Shown: piece after piece, positions 8,779 to 17,091 of the stretch
Layout: every line of letters begins with the position of its first letter
Position numbering within the stretch: position 1 is the first letter of the stretch
Assembly: GCA_037387425.1 (NCBI GenBank)
Contig: JARRLC010000003.1
Coordinates: 1-41,382, forward strand
DNA: 41,382 nt
From: JARRLC01 sp037387425
GTDB lineage: Bacteria > Pseudomonadota > Alphaproteobacteria > Rhizobiales > Rhodomicrobiaceae
Reading direction: 5' to 3'
Notes under the pieces: generated by a model
Seen by the model: only the letters and a program-made list of their open reading frames with translations
The model's database searches: none
What the model was told of the DNA's origin: nothing
Translations under genes and position numbers: made by a program

Positions 8779-9627
8779 ATGAGCGTCCGGCATCTATTGA
8801 AACCCCTTGCATTGCTTATACTAGTAGGGACTTTGGCAGGTTGCTCGTCGTCGATGTTCGGCGGTGACAAAAAAGCTGCGGTCGATACGCAGCCGCCAGA
8901 TGTGCTCTATAATGAGGCAGACACGCTTCTCAAAAAGAGCGAGTACACAAAAGCCGCCGCAAAGTTTGAGGAAGTTGATCGTCAGCACCCTTACTCAAAG
9001 GAAGCGCGCGCATCTATTTTGATGTCCGCCGTTGCTTATGAAAAAGCCGGTAAGCTGCCTGAAGCTACCGCCGCTGCGCGCCGCTATCTCACCTTGCATC
9101 CGGGCACCAAAGAAGCCGCGCTTGCTCAGCACATCATCGCGAACGCCTATTATGACCGCATCAACGATCCGTCGCGCGACCAGAGCGATACGAAAAAGGC
9201 GATGGTGGAGCTGGAAACACTGGTCAATCGCTATCCCAACAGCCGTTATGCTTCGCAAGCGAGAAAGCGCATTCGCTTATCACGTGACGTGCTGGCCGCC
9301 CACGAGATGCATGTAGGACGCTGGTATATGAAACGGGGCGAGCATCTTGCCGCCATCAACCGGTTCCGTGTGGTTGTGACTGACTATCCGAGGACCGCGC
9401 ACGTCGAAGAAGCGCTTATGCGTTTGACTGAGTGTTACTACACGCTCGGCATCGCGAACGAAGCGCAGACAGCCGCTGCCGTGCTGGGGCACAACTTCCC
9501 CAACAGCAAGTGGTATAAGGATGCGTACGCGCTTCTGACGTCCAAAGGCTTGCAGCCGCATGAGCATTCTGGGTCGTGGATTAGCCGTGCTTGGCGGGCC
9601 ACGTTCTCAAGCTCAAAGAGAAAATAG
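8779..9627 (+). CDS. bamD: Outer membrane assembly lipoprotein BamD (ComL)
   Basis: TPR lipoprotein of the BAM complex that works with BamA to fold beta-barrel proteins into the outer membrane. It has 282 residues. The lipobox LAGC places the acylated Cys at residue 22. The body has several TPR-like helical pairs: PPDVLYNEADTLLKKSEYTKAAAKFEEV, KEARASILMSAVAYEKAGKL, LHPGTKEAALAQHIIANAYYD, and a RYPNSRYASQARKRIRLSRDVLAAHEM segment typical of BamD. ATG 8779 has GGGAG 6 bases upstream. bamD beside lpxC is a common alphaproteobacterial order. Here a terminator and a palindrome lie between them, so it is likely a separate unit. Confidence 0.95.
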   Translation: MSVRHLLKPLALLILVGTLAGCSSSMFGGDKKAAVDTQPPDVLYNEADTLLKKSEYTKAAAKFEEVDRQHPYSKEARASILMSAVAYEKAGKLPEATAAARRYLTLHPGTKEAALAQHIIANAYYDRINDPSRDQSDTKKAMVELETLVNRYPNSRYASQARKRIRLSRDVLAAHEMHVGRWYMKRGEHLAAINRFRVVVTDYPRTAHVEEALMRLTECYYTLGIANEAQTAAAVLGHNFPNSKWYKDAYALLTSKGLQPHEHSGSWISRAWRATFSSSKRK

Positions 9628-9747
9628 TAGATGAATTAATACTGGAGGCAGCGCAGCTTTCGATAGCGCGTTGCCTTCATGATCGTCTGCATTTTCTACA
9701 TTCCCAGCTATCGCTTTTGCGCTCACCTCATCTGTCAGGAGCACTGT

Positions 9748-10113
9748 ATGCGTTCGAAGTCAGTTATCGGTCTCGTCGCGTTTACTGCGATCATGGCGTC
9801 TACTTTAGCAGCGCCAGCCCGCGCAGATATCAGCGACGCCACGTCAAAAGGAATTTTGGACGCGTGCATGTCCGATCAACACAAGTACGGGAAAACGCAA
9901 GCGCAAGTCAAAGCAGCATGTCAGTGCGTGGTTGGGGAGATTAAAAAGACCTTTACCGAAGACCAGGCTATGTTTCTTTTGGCCGGAATGAGCAAAGATC
10001 GAGCGGCTCTCATCAAATTAGTGCAGAAGAATGGCCAGGAATGGATGAATGCTTCTGCAAAATTGCTGATGAAGGAAGGGCCAGCTATGGATGTCCGTTG
10101 TGGCACGCGGTAA
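9748..10113 (+). CDS. Small secreted Cys-containing protein, function unknown
   Basis: Predicted 121-residue exported protein. ATG 9748 is chosen because AGGAG (9737-9741) precedes it and because a classic signal peptide follows (VIGLVAFTAIMASTLAAPARA, about residues 6-26); an in-frame ATG at 9679 would bury it. The mature part has four cysteines, one in ILDACMSD, two in ACQCVV and one at RCGTR, which could form two disulfides in the periplasm. I do not recognise a family. It lies 120 bases after bamD and converges with polA. Confidence 0.7.
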   Translation: MRSKSVIGLVAFTAIMASTLAAPARADISDATSKGILDACMSDQHKYGKTQAQVKAACQCVVGEIKKTFTEDQAMFLLAGMSKDRAALIKLVQKNGQEWMNASAKLLMKEGPAMDVRCGTR

Positions 10114-10234
10114 TAAGCGGCATAGGCTCTTTAGCACTCCACACTTTCTTAAAACCTCGGGCGACGCCTTCCTATAAAATCTCCATGCAAGTGGAGTTTC
10201 ATGGCTGGACGGCAAGCACATATGAGAGGCTTGG

Positions 10235-10254
10235 ATCCCCGCTTTCGCGGGGAT
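10235..10254. terminator. Hairpin between convergent genes
   Basis: ATCCCCGC-TTTC-GCGGGGAT is a perfect 8-bp stem with a 4-base loop (GAAA, a GNRA tetraloop, on the minus strand). It lies between the ends of the 121-residue gene and polA. No T-tract follows on either strand, so it may stop transcription weakly, protect 3' ends, or be a dispersed palindromic repeat. Confidence 0.45.
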
Positions 10255-10323
10255 TTCGATTTATGGCTGTAAATATTTCTCCCTGCAACGGCGGTTGAGT
10301 TCGCGCGTATGCACGGATCTTCA

Positions 10324-13293
10324 TTAATGCGCTTCGTCCCAGTTGGCAGCGGCACGAGCATCCACCTTTAGCGGCACTGAGAGACTGGCAGCCGGTTCGC
10401 AGGCGCGCTCCATGATTTGGCAAGCGATTTTGATGGTGGCGTCAACCTCGGCGTCGGCGGCTTCGAATATCAGTTCGTCGTGAACTTGCAAGAGCATGCG
10501 CGCCTTGACTCCTTCCGTTGCGAGTGCCTCCGGCATACGGATCATTGCGCGACGGATAATGTCGGCGGCTGTCCCTTGGATCGGCGCGTTGATGGCCGCG
10601 CGCTCAAAGAACGCCCGCATGGAGCGGTTGGAACTGGCGATGTCAGGGTAGTGGATTTTCCGCCCAAATAGCGTTGTCACATGACCGTCGCGCCGGGCGG
10701 CTTCCTTGGTCGCGTCCATATAGTCGCGGATGCCGGGAAAGCGCTGGAAATATTTGTCGATATAAGCCGCCGCTTCCGTGCGCGAGATGCCAAGGTTCTG
10801 CGCCAGGCCAAACGCCGAAATCCCGTAGATGATGCCGAAATTGATCGCCTTGGCGCGGCGGCGCACTTCGCCCGGCATGCCTTCAATCGGTACGCCGAAC
10901 ATCTCTGACGCCGTCATGGCGTGGATGTCGAGACCATCGGCGAAGGCGCGTTTCAGCTCGGGAATGTCGGCAATATGCGCCAGCACCCGCAGCTCGATCT
11001 GGCTGTAGTCGGCGGAAATCAGCTTGTTTCCCGGCTCGGCGATGAACGCGGCGCGGATTTCCCGCCCTCCTGCCGTGCGCACGGGGATATTCTGCAAGTT
11101 CGGATCGGTTGAAGCCAGCCGCCCGGTGGTGGTGGACGCCATCGCGTAAGATGTGTGTACGCGTCCTGTGCGGGCGTTAACGAAAGTGGGCAGAGCGTCA
11201 GTGTAGGTGTTCTTTAGCTTGGAGAGCTGACGCCATTCCAAAAGCTTCAGCGGTAAGCGGCGCTGATCGTCGGTGAGGTCTTCGTTGCCCGCCAGATCGT
11301 CGAGCACGGTTGCGCGCGTGCTCCATGCGCCTTGCGGGGTCTTCTTGCCACCTGGGTAGCCGAGCTTACCGAATAGCAGTTCCGACAATTGCTTAGGCGA
11401 TGCGACATTGAACGGTTCGCCCGCAAGCTCGTGAATTTCAGCCTCAAGCCCTTTCAACGCCTCGGCAAATTGCGCCGACAATCGCGCCAGCACCGCCGGA
11501 GCGATCTTGATGCCCTCCGCCTCCATATCGGCGAGACCCGCCACCAGAGGCCGCTCAAGCCGCTCGTAGACAGCGGTCATGCCCTCAGCGACGAGTCGGG
11601 GCTTTAAGATGTGCCACAGGCGCAGCGTAACGTCGGCGTCTTCACCCGCATATTCGGTGGCGCGCGCCACGCTGACCTGATCGAACGTCACCTGCTTTTT
11701 GCCGCTGCCCGCTACGTCCTTGAAAGCGATGGGCTTATGGCTCAGATGTCGCTCTGACAGCTCATCCATGCCGTGACCGCCTCGCCCGGCATCCAACACG
11801 TAAGACATCAGCATGGTGTCGTCGATGGGCGCAAGTCGGACACCATAGCGCTTGAGCACCAGCATGTCGTATTTGAGGTTCTGACCGATTTTCAGCACGC
11901 TTTCGTCTTCGGCGAAGGCTTTGAGCGCAGCGATTGCGGTATCGAACGGGATAGAGCTTTGCGCTGACGCCGTGCCATCAAGGTCGAGCCCGCCGCCTGC
12001 CGCCCGGTGCGCCAGCGGCACGTAGCACGCGCGCCCTGGCTCAAGCGCCAGCGAAAAGCCGACGAGATCGGCCGACATGGCGTCAAGCGCGGTGGTTTCG
12101 GTGTCAAAGGCGGCATAGCCTTGCTCTACCGCGCCTGCGATCCACTCGCTCAAGCGTTCCATCGTGGTGACGGTCTCGTAGGCCGCAACGTCGATAGGGA
12201 TTTTGCGCATCTCGCTTTTGCGTTTTGTGGCGAGCGCGGCTGGTGTCGCGTCTTCGCTGGCGTTGGCGCTGGTAGCTTCCCCCGAGGTGGATGGAGCCTC
12301 AGCGGCGGGCGAAGCATCAGCCGCCGGAACATCCGCCCCAAGCGCAGACGCAATACGCTTTATGAGTGTGGCCAGCTCCATTTCCTGCAAAAACGCCAGG
12401 AGCGGCCCGGCGTCTGGTTCGCGTCTTGGCACAGCCGCAAGTGGCGTTTCAACCGACACGTCGTTTTTCAGCCGCACCAGTTCGCGGCTGAGGCGCGCTT
12501 GATCGGCGAATTGCAACAGCTTTTCGCGCCGCCCTTTCTGCTTGATGCTGGCGGCGTTGGCGAGCAGCGTATCCAGATCGCCAAACTCTTGAATGAGCGT
12601 CGCCGCCGTCTTCACGCCGATGCCCGGCACGCCCGGAACGTTGTCAGTGGAATCGCCTGCGAGTGACTGCACGTCCACCACGCCTTCTGGTCCGACGCCG
12701 AATTTCGCCACCACTTCGTCGTGGCCAATGCGGCGTTCGTTGCCTGGCATCGGATCGTACATGGCGACTTTCGGCCCCACGACCTGCATCAAATCTTTGT
12801 CGCCAGAAATAATGGTGACATCCGCGCCTGCTTCCGCCGCCTGGCGTGCATAGGTGGCGATGAGGTCGTCAGCCTCGAACCCCACCTGCTCCAGCGGGAT
12901 CATGCCGAATGCGCGCACCGCATCGCGGATAAGCGGAAATTGCGGCACCAGCTCTTCCGGCGGCTCATCACGATTGGCTTTATATTCTGGGTAAATCTCG
13001 TTGCGGAACGTGCCGCCCTTTGGGTCGAACACCACAGCCAGATGCGTGGGGCGGGCATCAGCGCCGTCTATCCCCTCGCGCACGATCTTCCACAGCATGT
13101 TGCAGAACGCCATGACCGCGCCAACCGGAGTGCCATCCGAGCGGGTGAACGAGCGCCCACGCGCCTGCGCAGCCTTGAACATGGCGAAATAGGCGCGGAA
13201 AATGAATGTGGAGCCGTCGATCAAGTAGACGTGATCGCCTGCTTGCACGGGCCGCAAATTGGCGACGGAATCAGATGCTAGAGAATTTTTCAT
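10324..13293 (-). CDS. polA: DNA polymerase I
   Basis: Repair and Okazaki-fragment polymerase with three activities, 989 residues. The N-terminal 5'-3' exonuclease (about 20-320) shows YLIDGSTFIFRAYFA, GFEADDLIATYA and ISGDKDLMQVV. An Ala/Ser-rich linker follows. The 3'-5' exonuclease domain has FDTETTALD, so proofreading metal ligands are present. The polymerase domain has motif A LISADYSQIELRVLAH, motif B RRAKAINFGIIYG and motif C LLQVHDELIFE. The start is ATG 13291-13293. Divergent from prkA with a 578-base gap. Confidence 0.97.
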   Translation of the reverse strand: MKNSLASDSVANLRPVQAGDHVYLIDGSTFIFRAYFAMFKAAQARGRSFTRSDGTPVGAVMAFCNMLWKIVREGIDGADARPTHLAVVFDPKGGTFRNEIYPEYKANRDEPPEELVPQFPLIRDAVRAFGMIPLEQVGFEADDLIATYARQAAEAGADVTIISGDKDLMQVVGPKVAMYDPMPGNERRIGHDEVVAKFGVGPEGVVDVQSLAGDSTDNVPGVPGIGVKTAATLIQEFGDLDTLLANAASIKQKGRREKLLQFADQARLSRELVRLKNDVSVETPLAAVPRREPDAGPLLAFLQEMELATLIKRIASALGADVPAADASPAAEAPSTSGEATSANASEDATPAALATKRKSEMRKIPIDVAAYETVTTMERLSEWIAGAVEQGYAAFDTETTALDAMSADLVGFSLALEPGRACYVPLAHRAAGGGLDLDGTASAQSSIPFDTAIAALKAFAEDESVLKIGQNLKYDMLVLKRYGVRLAPIDDTMLMSYVLDAGRGGHGMDELSERHLSHKPIAFKDVAGSGKKQVTFDQVSVARATEYAGEDADVTLRLWHILKPRLVAEGMTAVYERLERPLVAGLADMEAEGIKIAPAVLARLSAQFAEALKGLEAEIHELAGEPFNVASPKQLSELLFGKLGYPGGKKTPQGAWSTRATVLDDLAGNEDLTDDQRRLPLKLLEWRQLSKLKNTYTDALPTFVNARTGRVHTSYAMASTTTGRLASTDPNLQNIPVRTAGGREIRAAFIAEPGNKLISADYSQIELRVLAHIADIPELKRAFADGLDIHAMTASEMFGVPIEGMPGEVRRRAKAINFGIIYGISAFGLAQNLGISRTEAAAYIDKYFQRFPGIRDYMDATKEAARRDGHVTTLFGRKIHYPDIASSNRSMRAFFERAAINAPIQGTAADIIRRAMIRMPEALATEGVKARMLLQVHDELIFEAADAEVDATIKIACQIMERACEPAASLSVPLKVDARAAANWDEAH

Positions 13294-13681
13294 GACCGCG
13301 ACTATAGAGCATCCATGACGCGGTTAAAGATGTACCTGACAGCGTTTCACGGTTTTTCGTTTGAGCCGCTCCGAAGGAAGCAGCGGCGGCAGCTCGCCGA
13401 CAGAAGCACAACATATGGTATGTGGAATATGCGTTAACCTCACTACCTATCCCTCAGCCAATCCCGTTGACGATGAACCTGCCGCCATGCGATACACTTA
13501 TAAAGGGATGTAAGGGGAATTGCGCACGCTTTTGTTGCAGTTGGGGGTTATGTCTACAGCGTTGTTAACTGAGCAAATAATCACTTTACCGAGAGGGGAA
13601 AGGATTATTCAGGCTGAGTTCATGCTAATGCTCCAATTTAAGGTTTATGCTCTGAAATGAAACAGCAAATTCCCAGCAAGT

Positions 13682-13697
13682 GTATAATGTGTTATAC
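13682..13697 (+). promoter_or_regulatory. Palindrome overlapping a -10-like element upstream of prkA
   Basis: GTATAA (13682-13687) and TTATAC (13692-13697) form a perfect inverted repeat with a TGTG spacer. It includes TATAAT (13683-13688), a match to a sigma-70 -10 box, but no good -35 lies 17 bases before it. Could be an operator-promoter. Confidence 0.35.
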
Positions 13698-13739
13698 TGT
13701 CTGTGCGCAGGGGTATCCCTTAGTTAGATGAAGAAAAGT

Positions 13740-13779
13740 TCGCCCCCGGCGTCAGGATGACGTACAATCAATGGGGCGA
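13740..13779 (+). promoter_or_regulatory. Nested inverted repeats in the prkA leader
   Basis: An outer stem TCGCCCC (13740-13746) with GGGGCGA (13773-13779) encloses an inner perfect stem CGTCA-GGA-TGACG (13750-13762). It sits about 90 bases before the preferred prkA start. It may be an mRNA structure or a protein-binding site. Confidence 0.4.
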
Positions 13780-13871
13780 GCATCTTAAAATGTCTTGAAA
13801 GCGAGAACAGCTTGACGCAGGCGCCAGCGGTTCGCTTATCGAGTGAAAGTTGCAAAAGATCGAGTGGTAGG

Positions 13872-15818
13872 ATGAAACCAAATAACGAGATTTTCGACCT
13901 TTACACGGAAGCCTATGGACAGCACAAGCATGTTCAGCTTGGCCTAAAACAGTATCTGGAAAGCTGCCGCGAAGACCCTATGTTCTACGCTTCAGCGGCC
14001 GAACGTATGCTTATGGCGATCGGTGAGCCGAAGATCGTTGATACATCGCACGATGAGCGTATGGGCAAGATCTTCATGAACCGTACGATCAAGATGTATC
14101 CCAAGTTCAGTGCGTTTTACGGGCTTGAAGAGACCATCGAACGGATCGTCAGCTATTTCCGCCATGCGGCGCAAGGACTGGAAGAGCGCAAACAAATCCT
14201 TTATTTGCTCGGACCGGTGGGCGGCGGCAAATCGTCGCTGGCCGAACGCCTCAAAGAGCTGATGGAGGAACTTCCTATCTATGTTCTTAAGGCGGGCGAC
14301 GAACTTAGTCCTATTTTTGAAAGCCCGCTCGGGTTGTTCGATCCTGGGACAATGGGAACCGTGCTGGAAGATAAATACGGTATCCCAACCCGTAAACTAA
14401 CCGGGCATATGTCGCCATGGGCTGTTAAACGCCTGGATGAATTCGGCGGCGATATCTCCAAATTCTCGGTGGTGAAGGTCTATCCGTCCAAGCTGCGTCA
14501 GGTTTGTGTGGCTAAAACCGAACCGGGCGACGAAAACAATCAGGACGTCTCGGCACTGGTCGGTAAGGTCGATATCCGTAAGCTGGAATTCTTTGGGCAG
14601 AACGACGCCGACGCTTATTCCTATAGCGGCGGTCTGAACCGTACCAGCCAAGGGTTGCTCGAATTCGTCGAAATGTTCAAAGCGCCCATCAAGATGCTGC
14701 ATCCGCTGCTGACCGCCACGCAGGAAGGCAGCTATGTCGGCACAGAGAACGTCGGTTCACTGCCCTATCAGGGCATAATCATTGCCCACTCCAACGAGTC
14801 GGAATGGCGAAGCTTTAAATCCAACCGCAACAACGAAGCCTTCCTTGACCGCATTTGCGTGGTGCAGGTGCCGTATTGCCTGCGCGTCGCCGAGGAAAAA
14901 CAGATTTACGAAAAACTGCTCAGCCAAAGCGAGTTGGTCGATGCCTCATGCGCGCCCGGTACGCTGGAAATGCTGGCTAAATTCTCGGTGCTCTCACGCC
15001 TGAAGGAACACGAGAACTCTAACCTCTATTCCAAGATGCGCGTTTATGACGGCGAGAGCCTGCGCGATACCGATCCGCACGCCAAAACTGTGCAGGAATA
15101 TCGCGATGCGGCAGGCGTCACCGAGGGCATGGACGGCGCTTCTACGCGCTTCGCCTACAAGGTGCTTTCGGAAACGTTCAACTTCGACACGCTGGAAGTA
15201 GGCGCCGATCCGGTGCATCTCATGTATGTGCTGGAACAGGCCATCCGCCGCGAGCAATTGGCCGATGACACCGAAGACAGGTACCTGGAGTTCATCAAGG
15301 AAGAACTGGCGCCTCGCTACGCCGAGTTCATCGGCAATGAAATCCAGAAGGCCTATCTGGAATCGTACAACGAATACGGCCAGAACTTGTTTGACCGCTA
15401 CGTGGCCTATGCTGACGCCTGGATCGAGGATCACGACTTTAAAGACCCCGACACTGGCCAGCTCATGGACCGCTCGCTGTTGGATAAAGAGCTTTCCAAG
15501 ATCGAAAAACCGGCGGGGATCGCCAACCCGAAGGATTTCCGCTACGAAATCGTGAAATTCTCGCTGCGCGCCCGTGCCCGTAACGCCGGTAGAAATCCGT
15601 CGTGGACCTCATACGAGAAAATCCGCGAAGTTATTGAAAAACGCATGTTCAGCCAAGTGGAAGACCTGCTTCCGGTCATCAGCTTTGGCGCCAAGAAGGA
15701 CAGCGAAACCGAGAAGAAGCACAACGAGTTCGTCGAACGCATGATCTCGCGTGGCTACACGACGCGGCAGGTTCGTCGTCTGGTTGATTGGTATATGCGC
15801 GTAAAGAAATCAGGTTAA
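13872..15818 (+). CDS. prkA: PrkA family serine protein kinase (YeaG)
   Basis: AAA-type ATPase/kinase linked to starvation and stress responses (YeaG in E. coli, PrkA in Bacillus). It has 648 residues from ATG 13872, chosen because the protein then begins MKPNNEIFDLYTEAY, like MNIFDHY in E. coli. A TTG at 13812 would add 20 residues. Walker A is GPVGGGKSS at about 114-122. Other conserved blocks are AERMLMAIGEP, HAAQGLEERKQILYLLGP, IVAHSNESEW-like IIAHSNESEWRSF, SALVGKVDIRKLE and a C-terminal LPVISFGAKKD segment. Similarity to the E. coli protein is visible along the whole length. yeaH starts 8 bases after the stop. Confidence 0.95.
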   Translation: MKPNNEIFDLYTEAYGQHKHVQLGLKQYLESCREDPMFYASAAERMLMAIGEPKIVDTSHDERMGKIFMNRTIKMYPKFSAFYGLEETIERIVSYFRHAAQGLEERKQILYLLGPVGGGKSSLAERLKELMEELPIYVLKAGDELSPIFESPLGLFDPGTMGTVLEDKYGIPTRKLTGHMSPWAVKRLDEFGGDISKFSVVKVYPSKLRQVCVAKTEPGDENNQDVSALVGKVDIRKLEFFGQNDADAYSYSGGLNRTSQGLLEFVEMFKAPIKMLHPLLTATQEGSYVGTENVGSLPYQGIIIAHSNESEWRSFKSNRNNEAFLDRICVVQVPYCLRVAEEKQIYEKLLSQSELVDASCAPGTLEMLAKFSVLSRLKEHENSNLYSKMRVYDGESLRDTDPHAKTVQEYRDAAGVTEGMDGASTRFAYKVLSETFNFDTLEVGADPVHLMYVLEQAIRREQLADDTEDRYLEFIKEELAPRYAEFIGNEIQKAYLESYNEYGQNLFDRYVAYADAWIEDHDFKDPDTGQLMDRSLLDKELSKIEKPAGIANPKDFRYEIVKFSLRARARNAGRNPSWTSYEKIREVIEKRMFSQVEDLLPVISFGAKKDSETEKKHNEFVERMISRGYTTRQVRRLVDWYMRVKKSG

Positions 15819-15825
15819 GCACTGC

Positions 15826-17091
15826 ATGCACATCATAGATCGCAGGCTGAACCCCAAGGCCAAAAGCCTCGGCAACCGCCAACGCTTCCTGCGCCGCGCG
15901 CGCGAGGAAATCCGTAATGCGGTGAGTGAAGCTTTAAAGAAGCGCAAGATTTCTGAGGCTGAAGGCGGGGAAGAAATCAGGATACGTTCCAAAAGCCTGA
16001 ACGAGCCATCGTTCAGGCCAGGGCGGGAGGGGCAACATGACTTTGTCCTGCCCGGGAACAAGGAATTCGTCGTGGGGGACAGGATCTCCAAGCCTCCGGA
16101 AAGCGGGGGCAAAGGTGGCGGCTCTCACGGCAGCCCGGACGGATACGGCGAAGACGACTTCGTTTTCACCCTGACAAAGGAAGAGTTTCTCGATCTGTTT
16201 TTCGACGATCTGAAACTGCCTAATCTGGTGAAAACCAAGCTGAAAGACGTGCGCTCGCCAACGCCAGTCCGCGCGGGCTTCACGATGACCGGCTCGCCCG
16301 CCAAGCTGAACCGCGTGCGCACCATGCGTAACAGCATGGCTCGGCGTCTTGCGTTGCGTCGGCCCAGCCTTGACGAAATCGCCCAGGCCGAGGCCGAACT
16401 TGCCGACGCCGAAGCCGAAACGCCGCCTGATGAAGAGCGCATCAAGCTGCTTTCCGACAAGGTCGCGCGGCTGAAGCATATGCGCAAAGTAATTGCCTAT
16501 ATCGACCCGTTCGATCTGAAATACAACCGCTACGAGCGTCTTCCCAAACCCATCACGCAGGCTGTCATGTTCTGCTTGATGGACACCTCGGCCTCAATGA
16601 CGCAATCGCTGAAGAACCTGGCGAAGCGTTTCTTCATGCTTTTGCATATTTTCCTGTCGCGGCACTATCGCGATGTGCAGGTGGTTTTCATCCGCCATAC
16701 CACATACGCCAGCGAAGTGGACGAAGACACTTTCTTCCGCTCAACCGAAACAGGCGGCACAGTTATTTCCAGCGCTTACGAGGAAATGCTGAGGGTGGTG
16801 AAAGAACGCTATCCGGTGGATGAATGGAACATCTACGCCGCGCAAGCCTCCGACGGTGCAAACGATCTCGGCGATATGATGCGCTGTACTGATATGCTGG
16901 AACATCAGATTTTGCCACTATGCCAGTATTTCGCGTATATTGAAGTAGGGACCAACATTAGCGAAAGCATTATCTGGTCTGGTTTTTCACCTTTGGAGGA
17001 TTTCCACAAGCATTTCGCCATGCGCCATGTTGTAACGCCTAGCGAAATTTACCCGGTCTTCCATGACCTGTTTTCAAGTTCGGAAAGGTGA
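15826..17091 (+). CDS. yeaH: YeaH/DUF444 family von Willebrand A-like protein
   Basis: Cytoplasmic partner of PrkA encoded beside it in many proteobacteria; molecular role not established. It has 421 residues. The N-terminus IIDRRLNPKAKSLGNRQRF and the HDFVLPGNKEFVVGD segment are typical of DUF444. A Gly-rich low-complexity stretch follows at about 90-105. The C-terminal half has a vWA-type MIDAS motif DTSAS at about 253-257, so a metal-dependent interaction is plausible. It lies 8 bases after prkA and overlaps the longest spoVR frame by 29 bases, indicating translational coupling. Confidence 0.93.
   Translation: MHIIDRRLNPKAKSLGNRQRFLRRAREEIRNAVSEALKKRKISEAEGGEEIRIRSKSLNEPSFRPGREGQHDFVLPGNKEFVVGDRISKPPESGGKGGGSHGSPDGYGEDDFVFTLTKEEFLDLFFDDLKLPNLVKTKLKDVRSPTPVRAGFTMTGSPAKLNRVRTMRNSMARRLALRRPSLDEIAQAEAELADAEAETPPDEERIKLLSDKVARLKHMRKVIAYIDPFDLKYNRYERLPKPITQAVMFCLMDTSASMTQSLKNLAKRFFMLLHIFLSRHYRDVQVVFIRHTTYASEVDEDTFFRSTETGGTVISSAYEEMLRVVKERYPVDEWNIYAAQASDGANDLGDMMRCTDMLEHQILPLCQYFAYIEVGTNISESIIWSGFSPLEDFHKHFAMRHVVTPSEIYPVFHDLFSSSER

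Larger units (their letters stand above)
13294..13871. other. Long palindrome-rich control region between polA and prkA
   Basis: A 578-base gap between divergent genes. Two inverted-repeat structures near the prkA side are listed separately (13682-13697 and 13740-13779). A 13-codon ORF (ATG 13757, stop 13796-13798) is inside the second structure. An in-frame TTG at 13812 could extend prkA. No RNA gene is recognisable. The length suggests a long prkA leader or several promoters. Confidence 0.45.

Noticed and set aside
10417..13281. Many plus-strand frames opposite polA, up to 219 codons
   Set aside because: They are antisense shadows of a strongly conserved gene and have no ribosome sites or family features.
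13757..13798. 13-codon ORF in the prkA leader as a gene
   Set aside because: Too short to call; kept only as part of the leader finding.
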